Source: Corynebacterium humireducens NBRC 106098 = DSM 45392 (GTDB lineage: Bacteria > Actinomycetota > Actinomycetes > Mycobacteriales > Mycobacteriaceae). Taken from it: 64,000 nucleotides of DNA. A program made the translations under genes and the position numbers. Shown one piece after another: positions 50,031 through 60,349 of this stretch. Each line of letters starts with the position of its first letter. Position 1 is the stretch's first letter. The notes beneath the pieces were generated by a model. The model searched no databases and was not told the DNA's origin. It saw only the letters and a program-made list of their open reading frames with translations. The stretch is from the NCBI RefSeq assembly GCF_000819445.1, contig NZ_CP005286.1, positions 682,001-746,000 on the forward strand, given 5' to 3'.

Positions 50031-52616
50031 CTAGGTCTCGCGGTACTCCGGCTCCCCGACCCGGCGGTGGACCAGCCGCCCGATCACCCACGCCACGAAC
50101 GGGGTGACCACGAGCAGGATGAGCAGGATCCGCCAGTCCGGCACCAGATGCCCGACGGTGCCGGTCTCCAGCACGACCCCGGACTCCAGGACCCGCGTCC
50201 GGGAGGTCAGCAGGAGGGCGGCGAGGTAGCCGAAGAACACGCCGACGGTCGAACCTGCGAGGGCGAGCACGGCGGCGAAGGCGCCGGAGACCCGGGAGGG
50301 CAGGGAGGGATGGGCGCCGACGGCGTCGAGAAGCGCGAACTGCCGACGGGACCCCTGCCAGGACAGGGCCATCACCAGCGTCACCACGACGACGACACCG
50401 GTGCCGAGGATCCCGGCGAAGGCGGCCGGCCACCAGTCGGCGAGCCACTGGGCGGGGCTGACCCGCACGGAGATGCCCACGGTCTCGTCGGCGACGCGCC
50501 TCCGCAGATCCTGCTGCTGCCCCCAGGTGAGCCGCTCCTCCGGGACGAGCACGGTGCCGACGTAGTCGACCGGCGCCCCGGTCTCCGCGAGGCCCGCCGG
50601 GGTGATCAGCGCCATCTGGGTGAGCTCCGGCAGCACGGGGACGGTGGGGAGCACGGTCTCGGAGAGGACGATGACCTCCTCACCCACGTCATCCCAGGCG
50701 ACCTCCCGCACCGGCAGCTCGGTCTGCTCGGCGTCCACCGGGACGAGGATGCCGGGGGTGCTCAGGGCGGTGAGGGCGCGGGTGCGGTCGGCGTCGTCGA
50801 GACGCAGCAGGTCGAGGATCTCCGGGGAGGCCTCGAGCAGCGAGACGGGGGCCCACTCGAGGACGCCGGCGACGTGGTCCCGCCGGTCCCAGGCCCGGAT
50901 GTCCGTGCCGTAGTCGATCTCGTGGTGGGTGGACTCCGGGAGGAACCGGACACCGCGCAGGTCGATGCGTTCCGCCGTCCCCGTCTCCGCCTGCACCGTG
51001 GCGACGACATCCTCCACCGCCGCCGGGTCCGGAGCCGCTCCGTCGGCGAACGCCGGGGTGAGAAGCACCGACTGTCCCTGGTAGACGCTGTCGTGGAGGG
51101 CCCGGTCGCGGGCCTGCGAGGCCGACTGGTCGGCGTAGATGCCCACCGCGATCGCGAGCACCGCCATGATCGCCGCCAGCGCCGGCACGCTGCGCATGGA
51201 CTGCCGGCCCGCGTCACGCAGGGCGAGCCGCAGCGGCAGGGGTGCACCCCGCCCGAGGCGCCCCAGCCCCCACACGAGCGCCGGGGCACTGGCCGCGAGC
51301 AGCAGCACCAGGGCGAGCGCCGGCAGGGTGGACCAGAAGTAGCGCGTCGCCGGTTCGGCGAACACCCACAGCACGGCCATGATCACGGTGAGGTGGAGCA
51401 GCCCGAGAGGGCCGGCGGCCATCCACGGCCGCCAGCGCAGCAACCGGTCCGGGGAGGCCCCCTGGACACCCGCGCTTATCGACGCCCGCGAGGCCACCCA
51501 CGCCGGCAGCAGCGAGGCCACCGTCGAACCGGCGACCGCGACCGCCCAGAGGGCGAGGAGCTGCAGCCACGGGACGGGGAAGTCCCATCCGGGGTAGCGG
51601 AGGAACCACGACACCGCCGCGGCGCCGACCCCGAGGACGACGCCCAGGGAGGCGCCGACGAGCCCCGCGACGAAGCCGTAGGTGAGCACCGCCAGGCGGA
51701 TATGCCGCGGGGTGGCGCCCTGCGCGCTCATGAGGGCGAAGATCCGCGCCATGCGGGAGGTGGCGATGGTGAAGACCGGGGAGATCACCAGCACGGCCAG
51801 CAGCCCGATGGTGAGGACACCGGCGAGGGCGACGACGAGGGAGTCTAGGTCGGACGTGAGGTACTCGAGGCGGTTCCTCTGGATCTGCCCGTCGACGGCC
51901 TCCACGGGCGGAGGGTTGTCGATGACGTCCTGCGAGACGACCGTGAATCCCACCGCGTTGAGCGCCAGGACGTCATCCCAGGTGAACTCCCCTGGCCCCG
52001 TGATCGACCAGGAACCGCCCAGGTCGGAGTCCGGCCGGAGAGTGGCCGGGTCCACGAGACCCGGTTCCGCGACCAGCCCGGTGTAGCCCGGCATCGTGCC
52101 GGCGACGGTCAGCTCCACCGGATCACCGGAGTTCTGCGGCGTGAAGGTGATGGTGTCCCCGGTGCCCACGCGCAGCTCCTGCGCGGTGGTGGTGGTCAGC
52201 CACACCTCGCCCGGGGGCGGGACACGGCCCCCGGGGCGCTGCTGGAGGGGGAACTCGGAACGGTACTGCCCGTGGGTGGCGACACCCCACGCGTGCCCGT
52301 GGAACCCGGAGGTGAACCCCTCCGGCAGGTTCTCCTCGAGGATCGCCTGGATCGGACGGTCCTCCGCGGGGTCCGCGGGGGTGCAGTCCCCGTTGGTGCC
52401 GTCGATGCTCTGGACGCAGGTACCGCCGTGCCACGTCGCCCGGGTGCGGTCCGGGTCCCGGCCGGCGGCGTGCTCCTCGGCGTAACCGCTGGTCCCCATC
52501 CACGAGAGGACGAGGACGGGCAGGGCGATGAGCAGGATCGCGGCGAGGATCCGGAGGGGGTGGCGGGCCATGTCGCGCCGGGTCGGGCGCGAGGCGGCGA
52601 GTAGGGCGCTCATCAC
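50031..52616 (-). CDS. FtsX/MacB-type ABC transporter permease
   Basis: An 861-residue permease: an N-terminal membrane helix (PLRILAAILLIALPVLVLSW), a large outer domain, a block of helices from about residue 260 (LVVALAGVLTIGLLAVLV) and, after a second outer domain, a final helix set with a basic tail. This is the duplicated FtsX layout of export or mechanotransmission systems. The ATPase gene overlaps by 4 bases and PadR is next; PadR-ABC operons often give resistance to antimicrobial peptides, inferred only. Confidence 0.87.
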   Translation of the reverse strand: MMSALLAASRPTRRDMARHPLRILAAILLIALPVLVLSWMGTSGYAEEHAAGRDPDRTRATWHGGTCVQSIDGTNGDCTPADPAEDRPIQAILEENLPEGFTSGFHGHAWGVATHGQYRSEFPLQQRPGGRVPPPGEVWLTTTTAQELRVGTGDTITFTPQNSGDPVELTVAGTMPGYTGLVAEPGLVDPATLRPDSDLGGSWSITGPGEFTWDDVLALNAVGFTVVSQDVIDNPPPVEAVDGQIQRNRLEYLTSDLDSLVVALAGVLTIGLLAVLVISPVFTIATSRMARIFALMSAQGATPRHIRLAVLTYGFVAGLVGASLGVVLGVGAAAVSWFLRYPGWDFPVPWLQLLALWAVAVAGSTVASLLPAWVASRASISAGVQGASPDRLLRWRPWMAAGPLGLLHLTVIMAVLWVFAEPATRYFWSTLPALALVLLLAASAPALVWGLGRLGRGAPLPLRLALRDAGRQSMRSVPALAAIMAVLAIAVGIYADQSASQARDRALHDSVYQGQSVLLTPAFADGAAPDPAAVEDVVATVQAETGTAERIDLRGVRFLPESTHHEIDYGTDIRAWDRRDHVAGVLEWAPVSLLEASPEILDLLRLDDADRTRALTALSTPGILVPVDAEQTELPVREVAWDDVGEEVIVLSETVLPTVPVLPELTQMALITPAGLAETGAPVDYVGTVLVPEERLTWGQQQDLRRRVADETVGISVRVSPAQWLADWWPAAFAGILGTGVVVVVTLVMALSWQGSRRQFALLDAVGAHPSLPSRVSGAFAAVLALAGSTVGVFFGYLAALLLTSRTRVLESGVVLETGTVGHLVPDWRILLILLVVTPFVAWVIGRLVHRRVGEPEYRET

Positions 52617-53311
52617 AGCTCACCCCCGTCGTCGACGAGGCGGCCGTCGCGGACCACGATGGTGCGGTCCGCCCAGCCGGCGAAACGGGGCTCATGGGTG
52701 ACGATCATGCCGGCCGCGCCGGCGTCGACGCGGTCGCGGAGGATGCGGAGCACGGCATCGCCGGTCGTCGTGTCGAGGGCTCCCGTGGGCTCGTCGGCGA
52801 GCAGGACGGCCCGCTCACCGATGAGTGCCCGGGCGATGGCCGCGCGCTGGGCCTGACCACCGGAGATCTCCTCCGGGAAACGGTCGGCGAGGCCGTCGAG
52901 GCCCACCTCCTGGAGGGCGATGCGGGCGGCCTCCCGGCACTCCGCGGGGGCGCGCCCGTCGAGCTCCAGCGGCAGGGAGACGTTCTCCCCGACGGTGAGG
53001 GTGGGCACGAGGTTGTAGTGCTGGAACACCAGGCCGATCCGGGTGCGCCGCAGCTCGGCGGAGCGGGTGGGGGAGAGGTCGGCGGCGTCGACGCCGTCGA
53101 CGAGCACGCGGCCCGAGGTCGGGGGCTGCAGGAGCCCGGCGACGTTGAGCAGCGTCGACTTGCCGGAGCCGGAGGGTCCCATGACGGCGACGAGTTCCCC
53201 CGGCTCGATGACGAGGGAGACGTCCTCGAGGGCGACGACCCGGCGGGGGCCGGACCCGAACACGCAGGTGACGTTCTGCAGCTCCAGGGGAGCGGGTGAG
53301 GTGGGGGACAT
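52613..53311 (-). CDS. ABC transporter ATPase (MacB/LolD type)
   Basis: A 232-residue ATPase with VMGPSGSGKSTLLNVAG (Walker A), the signature EEISGGQAQRAAIARAL, AVLLADEPTGALD (Walker B) and the H-loop VTHEP. It powers the adjacent permease. It overlaps the permease start and begins one base after the PadR stop, so all three are one operon. Confidence 0.94.
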   Translation of the reverse strand: MSPTSPAPLELQNVTCVFGSGPRRVVALEDVSLVIEPGELVAVMGPSGSGKSTLLNVAGLLQPPTSGRVLVDGVDAADLSPTRSAELRRTRIGLVFQHYNLVPTLTVGENVSLPLELDGRAPAECREAARIALQEVGLDGLADRFPEEISGGQAQRAAIARALIGERAVLLADEPTGALDTTTGDAVLRILRDRVDAGAAGMIVTHEPRFAGWADRTIVVRDGRLVDDGGEL

Positions 53312-53312
53312 G

Positions 53313-53846
53313 TCAGGACTCCTGGGGTCGGGGGGTGGACAGGGCCTCGACGCGGTCGAGCCAGCGGGCCTCCGACTCGAGGTCGAGGATGCGGCGTTCG
53401 ACCTGCAGGCGTTCGGCCGTGCGGGTGTGGTCGAGGGTGCGGGAGAGACGGGTGAGCTCCCGGAGCTGGGCGATGGTGGCGCGCCGTTGCCGGTCGAGCA
53501 GCCCGATGAGGTCGACGCTGCGGTTCTGCGCGGCGAGGGAGACCTTGATGACCAGTTCGTCGCGGTCCGTGGGGGGACGTTGGACGGGACGGGACCACCA
53601 GTCGTCGAGAAGCTCGGTGCCGGCGGTGGTGAGGCGGTATGTGTCGGCGGGGCGGTTGTTGGCGCCGGTGATGGTGCCGGCGGTCTCGATGAGGCCGTCG
53701 CGCTCCAGACGGCCGAGCGTCTGGGTGACCTGGCCGATGTTGAGGGGCCAGACGGCCTGCGTCCGCTCGCTGAACTGCTGCTGGAGCTGGCTGGCGGAGT
53801 GTGGTCCGTCGGCCAGCATCGCGAGCAGGGAGTGCTTGATGGGCAT
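53313..53846 (-). CDS. PadR-family transcriptional regulator
   Basis: The 177-residue protein has the PadR winged HTH (KHSLLAMLADGPHSASQLQQQF, LERDGLIETAG) and a C-terminal Arg-rich coiled-coil dimer region. PadR proteins repress efflux genes until an inducer binds. It is first in the operon and has two palindromes just upstream, so autoregulation is likely. Confidence 0.92.
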   Translation of the reverse strand: MPIKHSLLAMLADGPHSASQLQQQFSERTQAVWPLNIGQVTQTLGRLERDGLIETAGTITGANNRPADTYRLTTAGTELLDDWWSRPVQRPPTDRDELVIKVSLAAQNRSVDLIGLLDRQRRATIAQLRELTRLSRTLDHTRTAERLQVERRILDLESEARWLDRVEALSTPRPQES

Positions 53847-53880
53847 GGCGGTTCCTTGCGGGAGGTGACGGTGCCGGGCA

Positions 53881-53922
53881 GGTTACCCGGTAACCTCTTG
53901 GGGGTGAGGTTACCGGGTAACC
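53881..53922. promoter_or_regulatory. Two PadR operator palindromes
   Basis: GGTTACCCGGTAACC (53881-53895) and GGTTACCGGGTAACC (53908-53922) are near-identical 15-bp palindromes with arms GGTTACC/GGTAACC, 27 bp centre to centre, starting 35 bp before the PadR start. They are probable binding sites for two PadR dimers over the operon promoter. Confidence 0.75.
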
Positions 53923-53969
53923 TGCGGGGCGGCAAGAGGTGCGATGGCTGTCAGGGGCCGGAAAACGCC

Positions 53970-54000
53970 AAAAAGCCCCGGCCAGAAACCTGGCCGGGGC
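53970..54000 (-). terminator. Terminator of second M23 gene
   Basis: An 11-bp perfect stem (53975-53985 with 53990-54000, loop of 4) is followed on the minus strand by five T (53970-53974). It lies 15 bases after the stop of the M23 gene. Confidence 0.88.
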
Positions 54001-54015
54001 GAAAATCTGGTCTAG

Positions 54016-54768
54016 TTAGGCGATGGTGATGCCGCGCTCAGCGAACCACGGCACCGGGTCGACGGCACCTGCGCCGTTCGGGTGGATCTCGAAGTGGAGG
54101 TGGGAACCGGTGGAGAAGCCACGGTTGCCCATGCCGGCGATCTTCTGGCCGGCGGTGACGGTCTGGCCGACGGAGACGTCCAGGGTCTCCATGTGGCCGT
54201 AGATGGAGATGGAGCCGTCCTCGTGCTGGATGCGGATCCAGTTGCCGTAGCCGGAGGCCGGGCCGGAGTCGATGACGACGCCGTCCATGACGGCGAGGAT
54301 CGGGGTGCCCACGGCGTTGGCGATGTCGATGCCGGCGTGGAGGGTGCCCCAGCGCGGGCCGTAGCCGGAGGTGAAGACACCCTCGGCCGGCTTGGCGACG
54401 GACGGTGCGCGCAGAGCCTGGTCGGCCTCGGCGCGGACGGCGGAGTACTCGACGGCCTTGGCGATCTGCTCCTCGATGTACGTCGCCGGCTTGAACTCGG
54501 CGATCGCGAGGATCTGCGGGGTGGCCTCCGGGGCGGAGCTGCCGGAGAGCTCGGCGGTGTCGGCGGCGAGGGCGTACTCCGGGGTGGCGGCCTCGGAGAC
54601 CTGCTCGGTGTTCTGCGCCTGGATCTGGGCGGCGGCTGCTCCGCCGATGCCGGCGGTGGAGACGGCGCCGGTGGCGACGGTGACGAGGGCGATGCGCCCC
54701 TTGGTGGTCTGCGAGGTGGTGATCTTGCGGTGCTTACCTCGGGCCGACCGCTCAGTCGTCATGCGCAT
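54016..54768 (-). CDS. M23 (LytM) endopeptidase with N-terminal anchor
   Basis: A 250-residue protein from ATG 54768, chosen because AGAAGG lies 5 nt upstream. A basic start (RSARGKHRKITTSQ) is followed by a hydrophobic segment that is a signal peptide or anchor (IALVTVATGAVSTAGIGGA), then a coiled region and the catalytic domain: TLHAGIDIANAVG and TGSHLHFEIHP. It is a paralogue of the enzyme at 49064 and should act on peptidoglycan. Confidence 0.9.
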   Translation of the reverse strand: MRMTTERSARGKHRKITTSQTTKGRIALVTVATGAVSTAGIGGAAAAQIQAQNTEQVSEAATPEYALAADTAELSGSSAPEATPQILAIAEFKPATYIEEQIAKAVEYSAVRAEADQALRAPSVAKPAEGVFTSGYGPRWGTLHAGIDIANAVGTPILAVMDGVVIDSGPASGYGNWIRIQHEDGSISIYGHMETLDVSVGQTVTAGQKIAGMGNRGFSTGSHLHFEIHPNGAGAVDPVPWFAERGITIA

Positions 54769-54799
54769 GAAGCCTTCTTCCGTCCTGGCCACATCACGA

Positions 54800-54910
54800 T
54801 TAGCTACGGGATTGTGACCTCTTTGTTACCTACGGTCGGTAACAATAGCGTCTCGATTCATGGGTGGCAACCGGTCCGGAGGAAATTGTCTACATCGTTG
54901 GTTGCTCCGG
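54800..54910 (-). promoter_or_regulatory. Structured leader of M23 gene, candidate c-di-AMP riboswitch
   Basis: On the minus strand the leader carries CCGGTTGCCACCCATGA, shared with the other M23 gene, then a perfect 8-bp inverted repeat TTGTTACC/GGTAACAA (54823-54845), then CCCGTAGCTAATCG, which resembles the 3' part of the ydaO motif. ydaO riboswitches are known upstream of actinobacterial cell-wall hydrolases. The match is partial, so a protein-binding region remains possible. Confidence 0.35.
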
Positions 54911-54984
54911 GAACGTTACATCCCGCGCGGGCACGGTCGCGTCACTCTCTCGCGGCGGGGTCCGCGTGGCACAGTGGGAAGGTG

Positions 54985-56508
54985 ATGAGCAGAAAGACCA
55001 GTCCCCAGTCCAGGCCCGGTCGGCGCCCCCGCAACATCCGCGCCGGCTGGACTTCCGCAGGTAGTACGGCCGCCCGCGGCGCGGCCTCCACCCGCGCGTC
55101 CCGGGAGGCCCCCGCCCCCGTCGGCACGCTCGGGCGGGCCCGCCGTCATCTCGGCGTGTACCTCGTGCCCTCCCTCGTCGTCGTCCTGGCGATCATCGCC
55201 GTGGCACTCACGGGACTCCTTGTGACTCGTACCACACTGGCGGCCCTGCCGGCCACCATCGCGCAACTGTGGCTCATCATCAACCTCGTCCCGGTCTCCG
55301 CGGACGGCATCGTTCTCGGCGTGCTCCCGCTGTTGCCCGCCATCGGATTCATCGCGCTCGTGTCACGCCGCATCCATGTGTCGGTGCGCGACAGGGTGAG
55401 CATCGCCGACCTCCTCGTCATCACGGTCGGCGTCCTCCTCGTCCCCCTGGCCCTGACCCTCATCGCCGCGGCCATGATGTGGGACGCCGGACGCGTCTTC
55501 GACGTCGGCCCGCCGCCGCTCGGCCATGCGGTGGCCCGCACGCTGCTCGTGCACGGACTCGCCCTGGCGCTGGGCATGGGTGGCCGCCTGTGGCGGGCGC
55601 TGCTGCGGCGTTACGGCGCCCCCGAGTGGCTTGCCGACGCCGCCGCCACCGCCGTCCGCATCCTCCTTCTCTGGGCGGGGGCGGCGCTGGTGCTGGTCCT
55701 GGTGCTGCTCGTGGCCGGCTGGTCCCGCCAGGTCGAGGTCCTCTCCGTATATGACGGTGGCGCCGGCTACGTCGGCACGGCACTCATCTCCCTGCTCTAC
55801 CTGCCCAACGCCGCCCTCGCCGCGGCGACGGTGATGCTCGGCTCGGAGTTCCACATCGGCGCCTCCTCCCTCTCCCTCTACGCCATCGACCTCACCGTCC
55901 TGCCGCCGATGCCGCTGTTCGCGCTCATCCCCGGCTGGGCCCACCAGTGGTCCATCCTCCTGCTGCTGGTCACCTCCATGGCGGTGGCCTATGTCCTCAG
56001 CGGCGTGCGCTTCACCGTGGTGCAGACCCTGGCGACCGCCGCGATCGTGACGGTGCTCGTGCTGGTGGCCTCCTACCTCACCACGGGACAGGTCGGTCAC
56101 CTCGGCGTCGCCGGCCCGATGGCCTGGCTCACCGCAGGCCTGGCCTTCGCCTGGACCGGCGGTATCGGCGTGGCGGCGGCGCTCGTCGGCAAGCTGGCGG
56201 ACCGCCGGGCCCGCACCGCAGCCGCCGCCCCGGTGGAGGAACCCCCGGCGGAGGAGCCGGCGGAGCCGGAGGATGAGGAGCCGGAGATCCTCGAGGGCGA
56301 GGTCGTCGAGGAGGAGCCGGAGGAGGAAGAAGAAGCCGAGGACGCTTCGGACACTGAGGAAGCTGAGGAGGCCGAGGCGGAGTCCGACGAGTCTGCAGGG
56401 GCCGAAGAGGCCGAAGAAGCCGCAGAAGCGGAGGAAACTGACATCCCGGTTACCCCAGTTTCTGCGGAAGAGGACGAGAACGCCGTAGATCCGGGGCCCA
56501 GGGACTAG
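54985..56508 (+). CDS. DUF6350 membrane protein (PerM-like)
   Basis: A 507-residue protein with a basic N-terminal tail, about ten membrane helices between residues 55 and 415 (YLVPSLVVVLAIIAVALTG, TALISLLYLPNAALAAAT and others), and a long acidic Glu/Ala-rich tail. Position before purN matches Rv0955 (PerM) of M. tuberculosis, which supports cell division under stress; that role is inferred from synteny. ATG 54985 is preceded by GGGAAGG. Confidence 0.85.
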   Translation: MSRKTSPQSRPGRRPRNIRAGWTSAGSTAARGAASTRASREAPAPVGTLGRARRHLGVYLVPSLVVVLAIIAVALTGLLVTRTTLAALPATIAQLWLIINLVPVSADGIVLGVLPLLPAIGFIALVSRRIHVSVRDRVSIADLLVITVGVLLVPLALTLIAAAMMWDAGRVFDVGPPPLGHAVARTLLVHGLALALGMGGRLWRALLRRYGAPEWLADAAATAVRILLLWAGAALVLVLVLLVAGWSRQVEVLSVYDGGAGYVGTALISLLYLPNAALAAATVMLGSEFHIGASSLSLYAIDLTVLPPMPLFALIPGWAHQWSILLLLVTSMAVAYVLSGVRFTVVQTLATAAIVTVLVLVASYLTTGQVGHLGVAGPMAWLTAGLAFAWTGGIGVAAALVGKLADRRARTAAAAPVEEPPAEEPAEPEDEEPEILEGEVVEEEPEEEEEAEDASDTEEAEEAEAESDESAGAEEAEEAAEAEETDIPVTPVSAEEDENAVDPGPRD

Positions 56509-56518
56509 GATCGGACGG

Positions 56519-57110
56519 GTGACTTCCACCCTCGATCCAGTTAATGTCGTCGTGCTCGTTTCCGGTAGCGGCACCCTGCTGCAGTCCATCCTGGACAATC
56601 AGGACAGCCACTACCGGGTGTCGCTCGTGATCGCCGATGTGCCGTGCGCGGCACTGGAGCGTGCGGAGGCCGCAGGTGTCGGGACGCGGGTCGTGGAACT
56701 CGGTGAGGACCGCGCCGCCTGGAATGTCACGCTCGCCGATGTCATCGAGGAGGGGAACCCGGGGATCGTCGTGTCCGCCGGGTTCATGAAGATTCTCGGT
56801 GCCGGCGTCCTCGACCGCTTCGGCGGCCGCATCATCAACACCCACCCGGCGTTGCTGCCGTCCTTCCCGGGGGCGCACGCCGTCCGGGATGCGCTCGCCC
56901 ACGGGGTGAAGGTCACCGGTTCCACTGTCCATTACATCGACGCGGGCGTGGACACGGGCCCGATCATCGCCCAGCAGGCGGTCGAGGTGGAACCGGGTGA
57001 CACCGAAAGCTCCCTCCACGAGCGCATCAAGAAGGTCGAACGCCAGCTCATCGTGTCGGTGCTGCGGTCGGCAACCATCGACGAGACCACCAGGAAGGTT
57101 GAGTTCATCC

Positions 57111-57118
<8 letters not shown>
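56519..57118 (+). CDS. purN: Phosphoribosylglycinamide formyltransferase
   Basis: A 199-residue enzyme from GTG 56519 that adds the C8 formyl group in purine synthesis. It shows [16 protein letters not shown], the formyl-folate site [12 protein letters not shown], then [13 protein letters not shown] with the catalytic Asn and His, and [12 protein letters not shown] with the Asp. It overlaps purH by 8 bases. Confidence 0.96.
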
Positions 57119-58691
<1,573 letters not shown>

Positions 58692-58711
58692 TCAGCGTCG
58701 CTGAAGAGACG

Positions 58712-58744
58712 AGGCGCCCCGACGGATCCTCCGTCGGGGCGCCT
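58712..58744 (+). terminator. Strong hairpin after purH
   Basis: A perfect 15-bp stem (58712-58726 with 58730-58744) with a 3-nt loop follows 21 bases after the purH stop. The T-run is poor (CTGCTGTCT), so termination may be partial or need other factors. Confidence 0.7.
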
Positions 58745-58838
58745 GCTGTCTCGGAAACCACGGCCCGCCACCACGGTCTGTGCCACGATGAGGGGGAGGG
58801 ACTTCGACTCGCTGAGCAGGCGGGAAAGGCTGGCCGTG

Positions 58839-59450
58839 ATGACGACACCGACGAACCCCGGCGACTGGGAGCCGGAGAAGCCGACGCAGTATTTTCCTCC
58901 GCAGCAGCCCCCGCAGGCGGTGGAGTACGGGCAGTACGTCCACCCGGAGGTGGCGGCGCAGAGCAGGAGGAATCCTGTCTGGATGATTCTCGCGCTGCTG
59001 CTGGTCGCGGCGTTGGCGGTCCTGGCCACGGCGGGCTACTTCCTCGGCTGGTTCAATGTCGCCGGGGGTGGCAGTGGTCCCGTGACCTCCACGTACACCA
59101 GTACCGTCCGCGCCACCACGGCGGATGACTCCCCGACGCCACCACCACCGCCTGCTCCGGAGCGGGCGGCGGTGCCGGCGGGTGCCATCCCGGCGAATGA
59201 GGCGGCACGCACCAATGCGCCTACCGGCGACTACAACAGTGTCTGGCGGGGCACGGAGGTCACCAGTGAGCCCTTCGCGCTGGCGGTGCGGGATGTGTTC
59301 GTCAACAACTACCTGGCGACGAACCGCACGGAGGACACCATCTTCGTCTACAGCACGGTCACCGGTCAGACCTACGAGATGACCTGCCGGGACAACGGTT
59401 CGTACATCACGTGCCGGGGCGGCGAGAACGCCGTCGTCTACATCGCCTGA
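58839..59450 (+). CDS. Membrane-anchored protein with C-terminal DNGSYxTC domain (paralogue 1)
   Basis: The 203-residue protein has a Pro/Gln-rich cytoplasmic part, one membrane helix (WMILALLLVAALAVLATAGY), a Thr/Pro-rich linker and a C-terminal domain: GTEVTSEPFALAVRDVF, then MTCRDNGSYITCRGG and VVYIA. The two Cys may form a disulfide outside the cell. The same domain ends the protein at 61230. ATG 58839 is chosen over a GTG one codon upstream. No named family. Confidence 0.78.
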   Translation: MTTPTNPGDWEPEKPTQYFPPQQPPQAVEYGQYVHPEVAAQSRRNPVWMILALLLVAALAVLATAGYFLGWFNVAGGGSGPVTSTYTSTVRATTADDSPTPPPPPAPERAAVPAGAIPANEAARTNAPTGDYNSVWRGTEVTSEPFALAVRDVFVNNYLATNRTEDTIFVYSTVTGQTYEMTCRDNGSYITCRGGENAVVYIA

Positions 59451-59457
59451 CGGATGA

Positions 59458-60324
59458 TCAACGCGTGACGGTCGCCTGCGCCAGGTAGTCCGTGGCGCTG
59501 CGCTGTCCGGGCAGGTAGAGGAAGGACAGTGCGATGAAGCACTCCACCAGCAGCAACGGGTGATCGAAACCGGCCGCGAGGAGCAGGGCGGGCAGGATCC
59601 ACAGGTTGCGAGCCGCGGCCCGCACGGGGAGCATCCCGGGGCGGTGCTCGACGCGGAGGCCGAGGAGGGCCTTGCCGGGCGTCGGCACGCGGAGGCTCTC
59701 GGAGGCGATCCTCAGCACCGCCAGGACTACCAGGCCCCACGCCCACCACGACCAGTCGAGCCAGTTGTCCAGCGCCCAGCCGGCGAGTGCGGAGAGCGTC
59801 ATGTCCACCGCCCACGCCAGGGCACGGCGCGGGGAGGTGCGGTCGACGGGATCGGGGACGCGGCGGGGCGCGTTGGAGTCGATGACGTAGGCACCCGCGA
59901 GCAGGTCGGCCACTGAACGGCGGTCGGGGCCGAGGATGATGGAGACCGCCACCACCACGACCGCCGCCCACACGCTGAGGATCATGTCGCCGAGCAGGAT
60001 CGACAGGGGGATCACCCACAGCCAGCTGTTGCGCAGGATCGACAGCGGCAGGCGCAACAGGCGGGGCGCGCCGGGGAACTTCACGCGGATGCCGGTCAGC
60101 CACTTGCCGGGGCTGCCACCCCACACCGTCTCGGCGAGGATGCGGATGTTGGCGGTGGTGAGCAGCGCGGCGATGGTGAACATGTCGGGGTCGAGCGGTT
60201 CCGTGACCAGTGTCTGCACACCGAGGCCGAGCAGGAGGACGAGAGTCACGTCGACGAAGGTGGCGGCACCCCGGAGGAACAGCCCTGCCGGGGCCGGGGC
60301 AAGCTGAGGCGCTGACGTCTCCAT
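59458..60324 (-). CDS. Membrane protein with two RDD domains
   Basis: The 288-residue protein contains two RDD-type membrane modules in tandem, each with helices and a GKxLxGxRV-type turn: GGSPGKWLTGIRVKFPG in the first and PTPGKALLGLRVEHRPG in the second. The Arg and Asp residues that name the family are present (LFLRGAATFVDVTLV). Function unknown; some RDD proteins are sodium-proton exchangers. It diverges from citE by 25 bp. Confidence 0.82.
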   Translation of the reverse strand: METSAPQLAPAPAGLFLRGAATFVDVTLVLLLGLGVQTLVTEPLDPDMFTIAALLTTANIRILAETVWGGSPGKWLTGIRVKFPGAPRLLRLPLSILRNSWLWVIPLSILLGDMILSVWAAVVVVAVSIILGPDRRSVADLLAGAYVIDSNAPRRVPDPVDRTSPRRALAWAVDMTLSALAGWALDNWLDWSWWAWGLVVLAVLRIASESLRVPTPGKALLGLRVEHRPGMLPVRAAARNLWILPALLLAAGFDHPLLLVECFIALSFLYLPGQRSATDYLAQATVTR

Positions 60325-60349
60325 GCCACTGATGCTACATACTTGTTCC

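Noticed and set aside
49887..51848. 653-residue plus-strand frame opposite the ABC permease
   Set aside because: Its Arg/Gly/His-rich make-up is typical of antisense frames; the permease on the other strand has proper membrane helices and an operon context.
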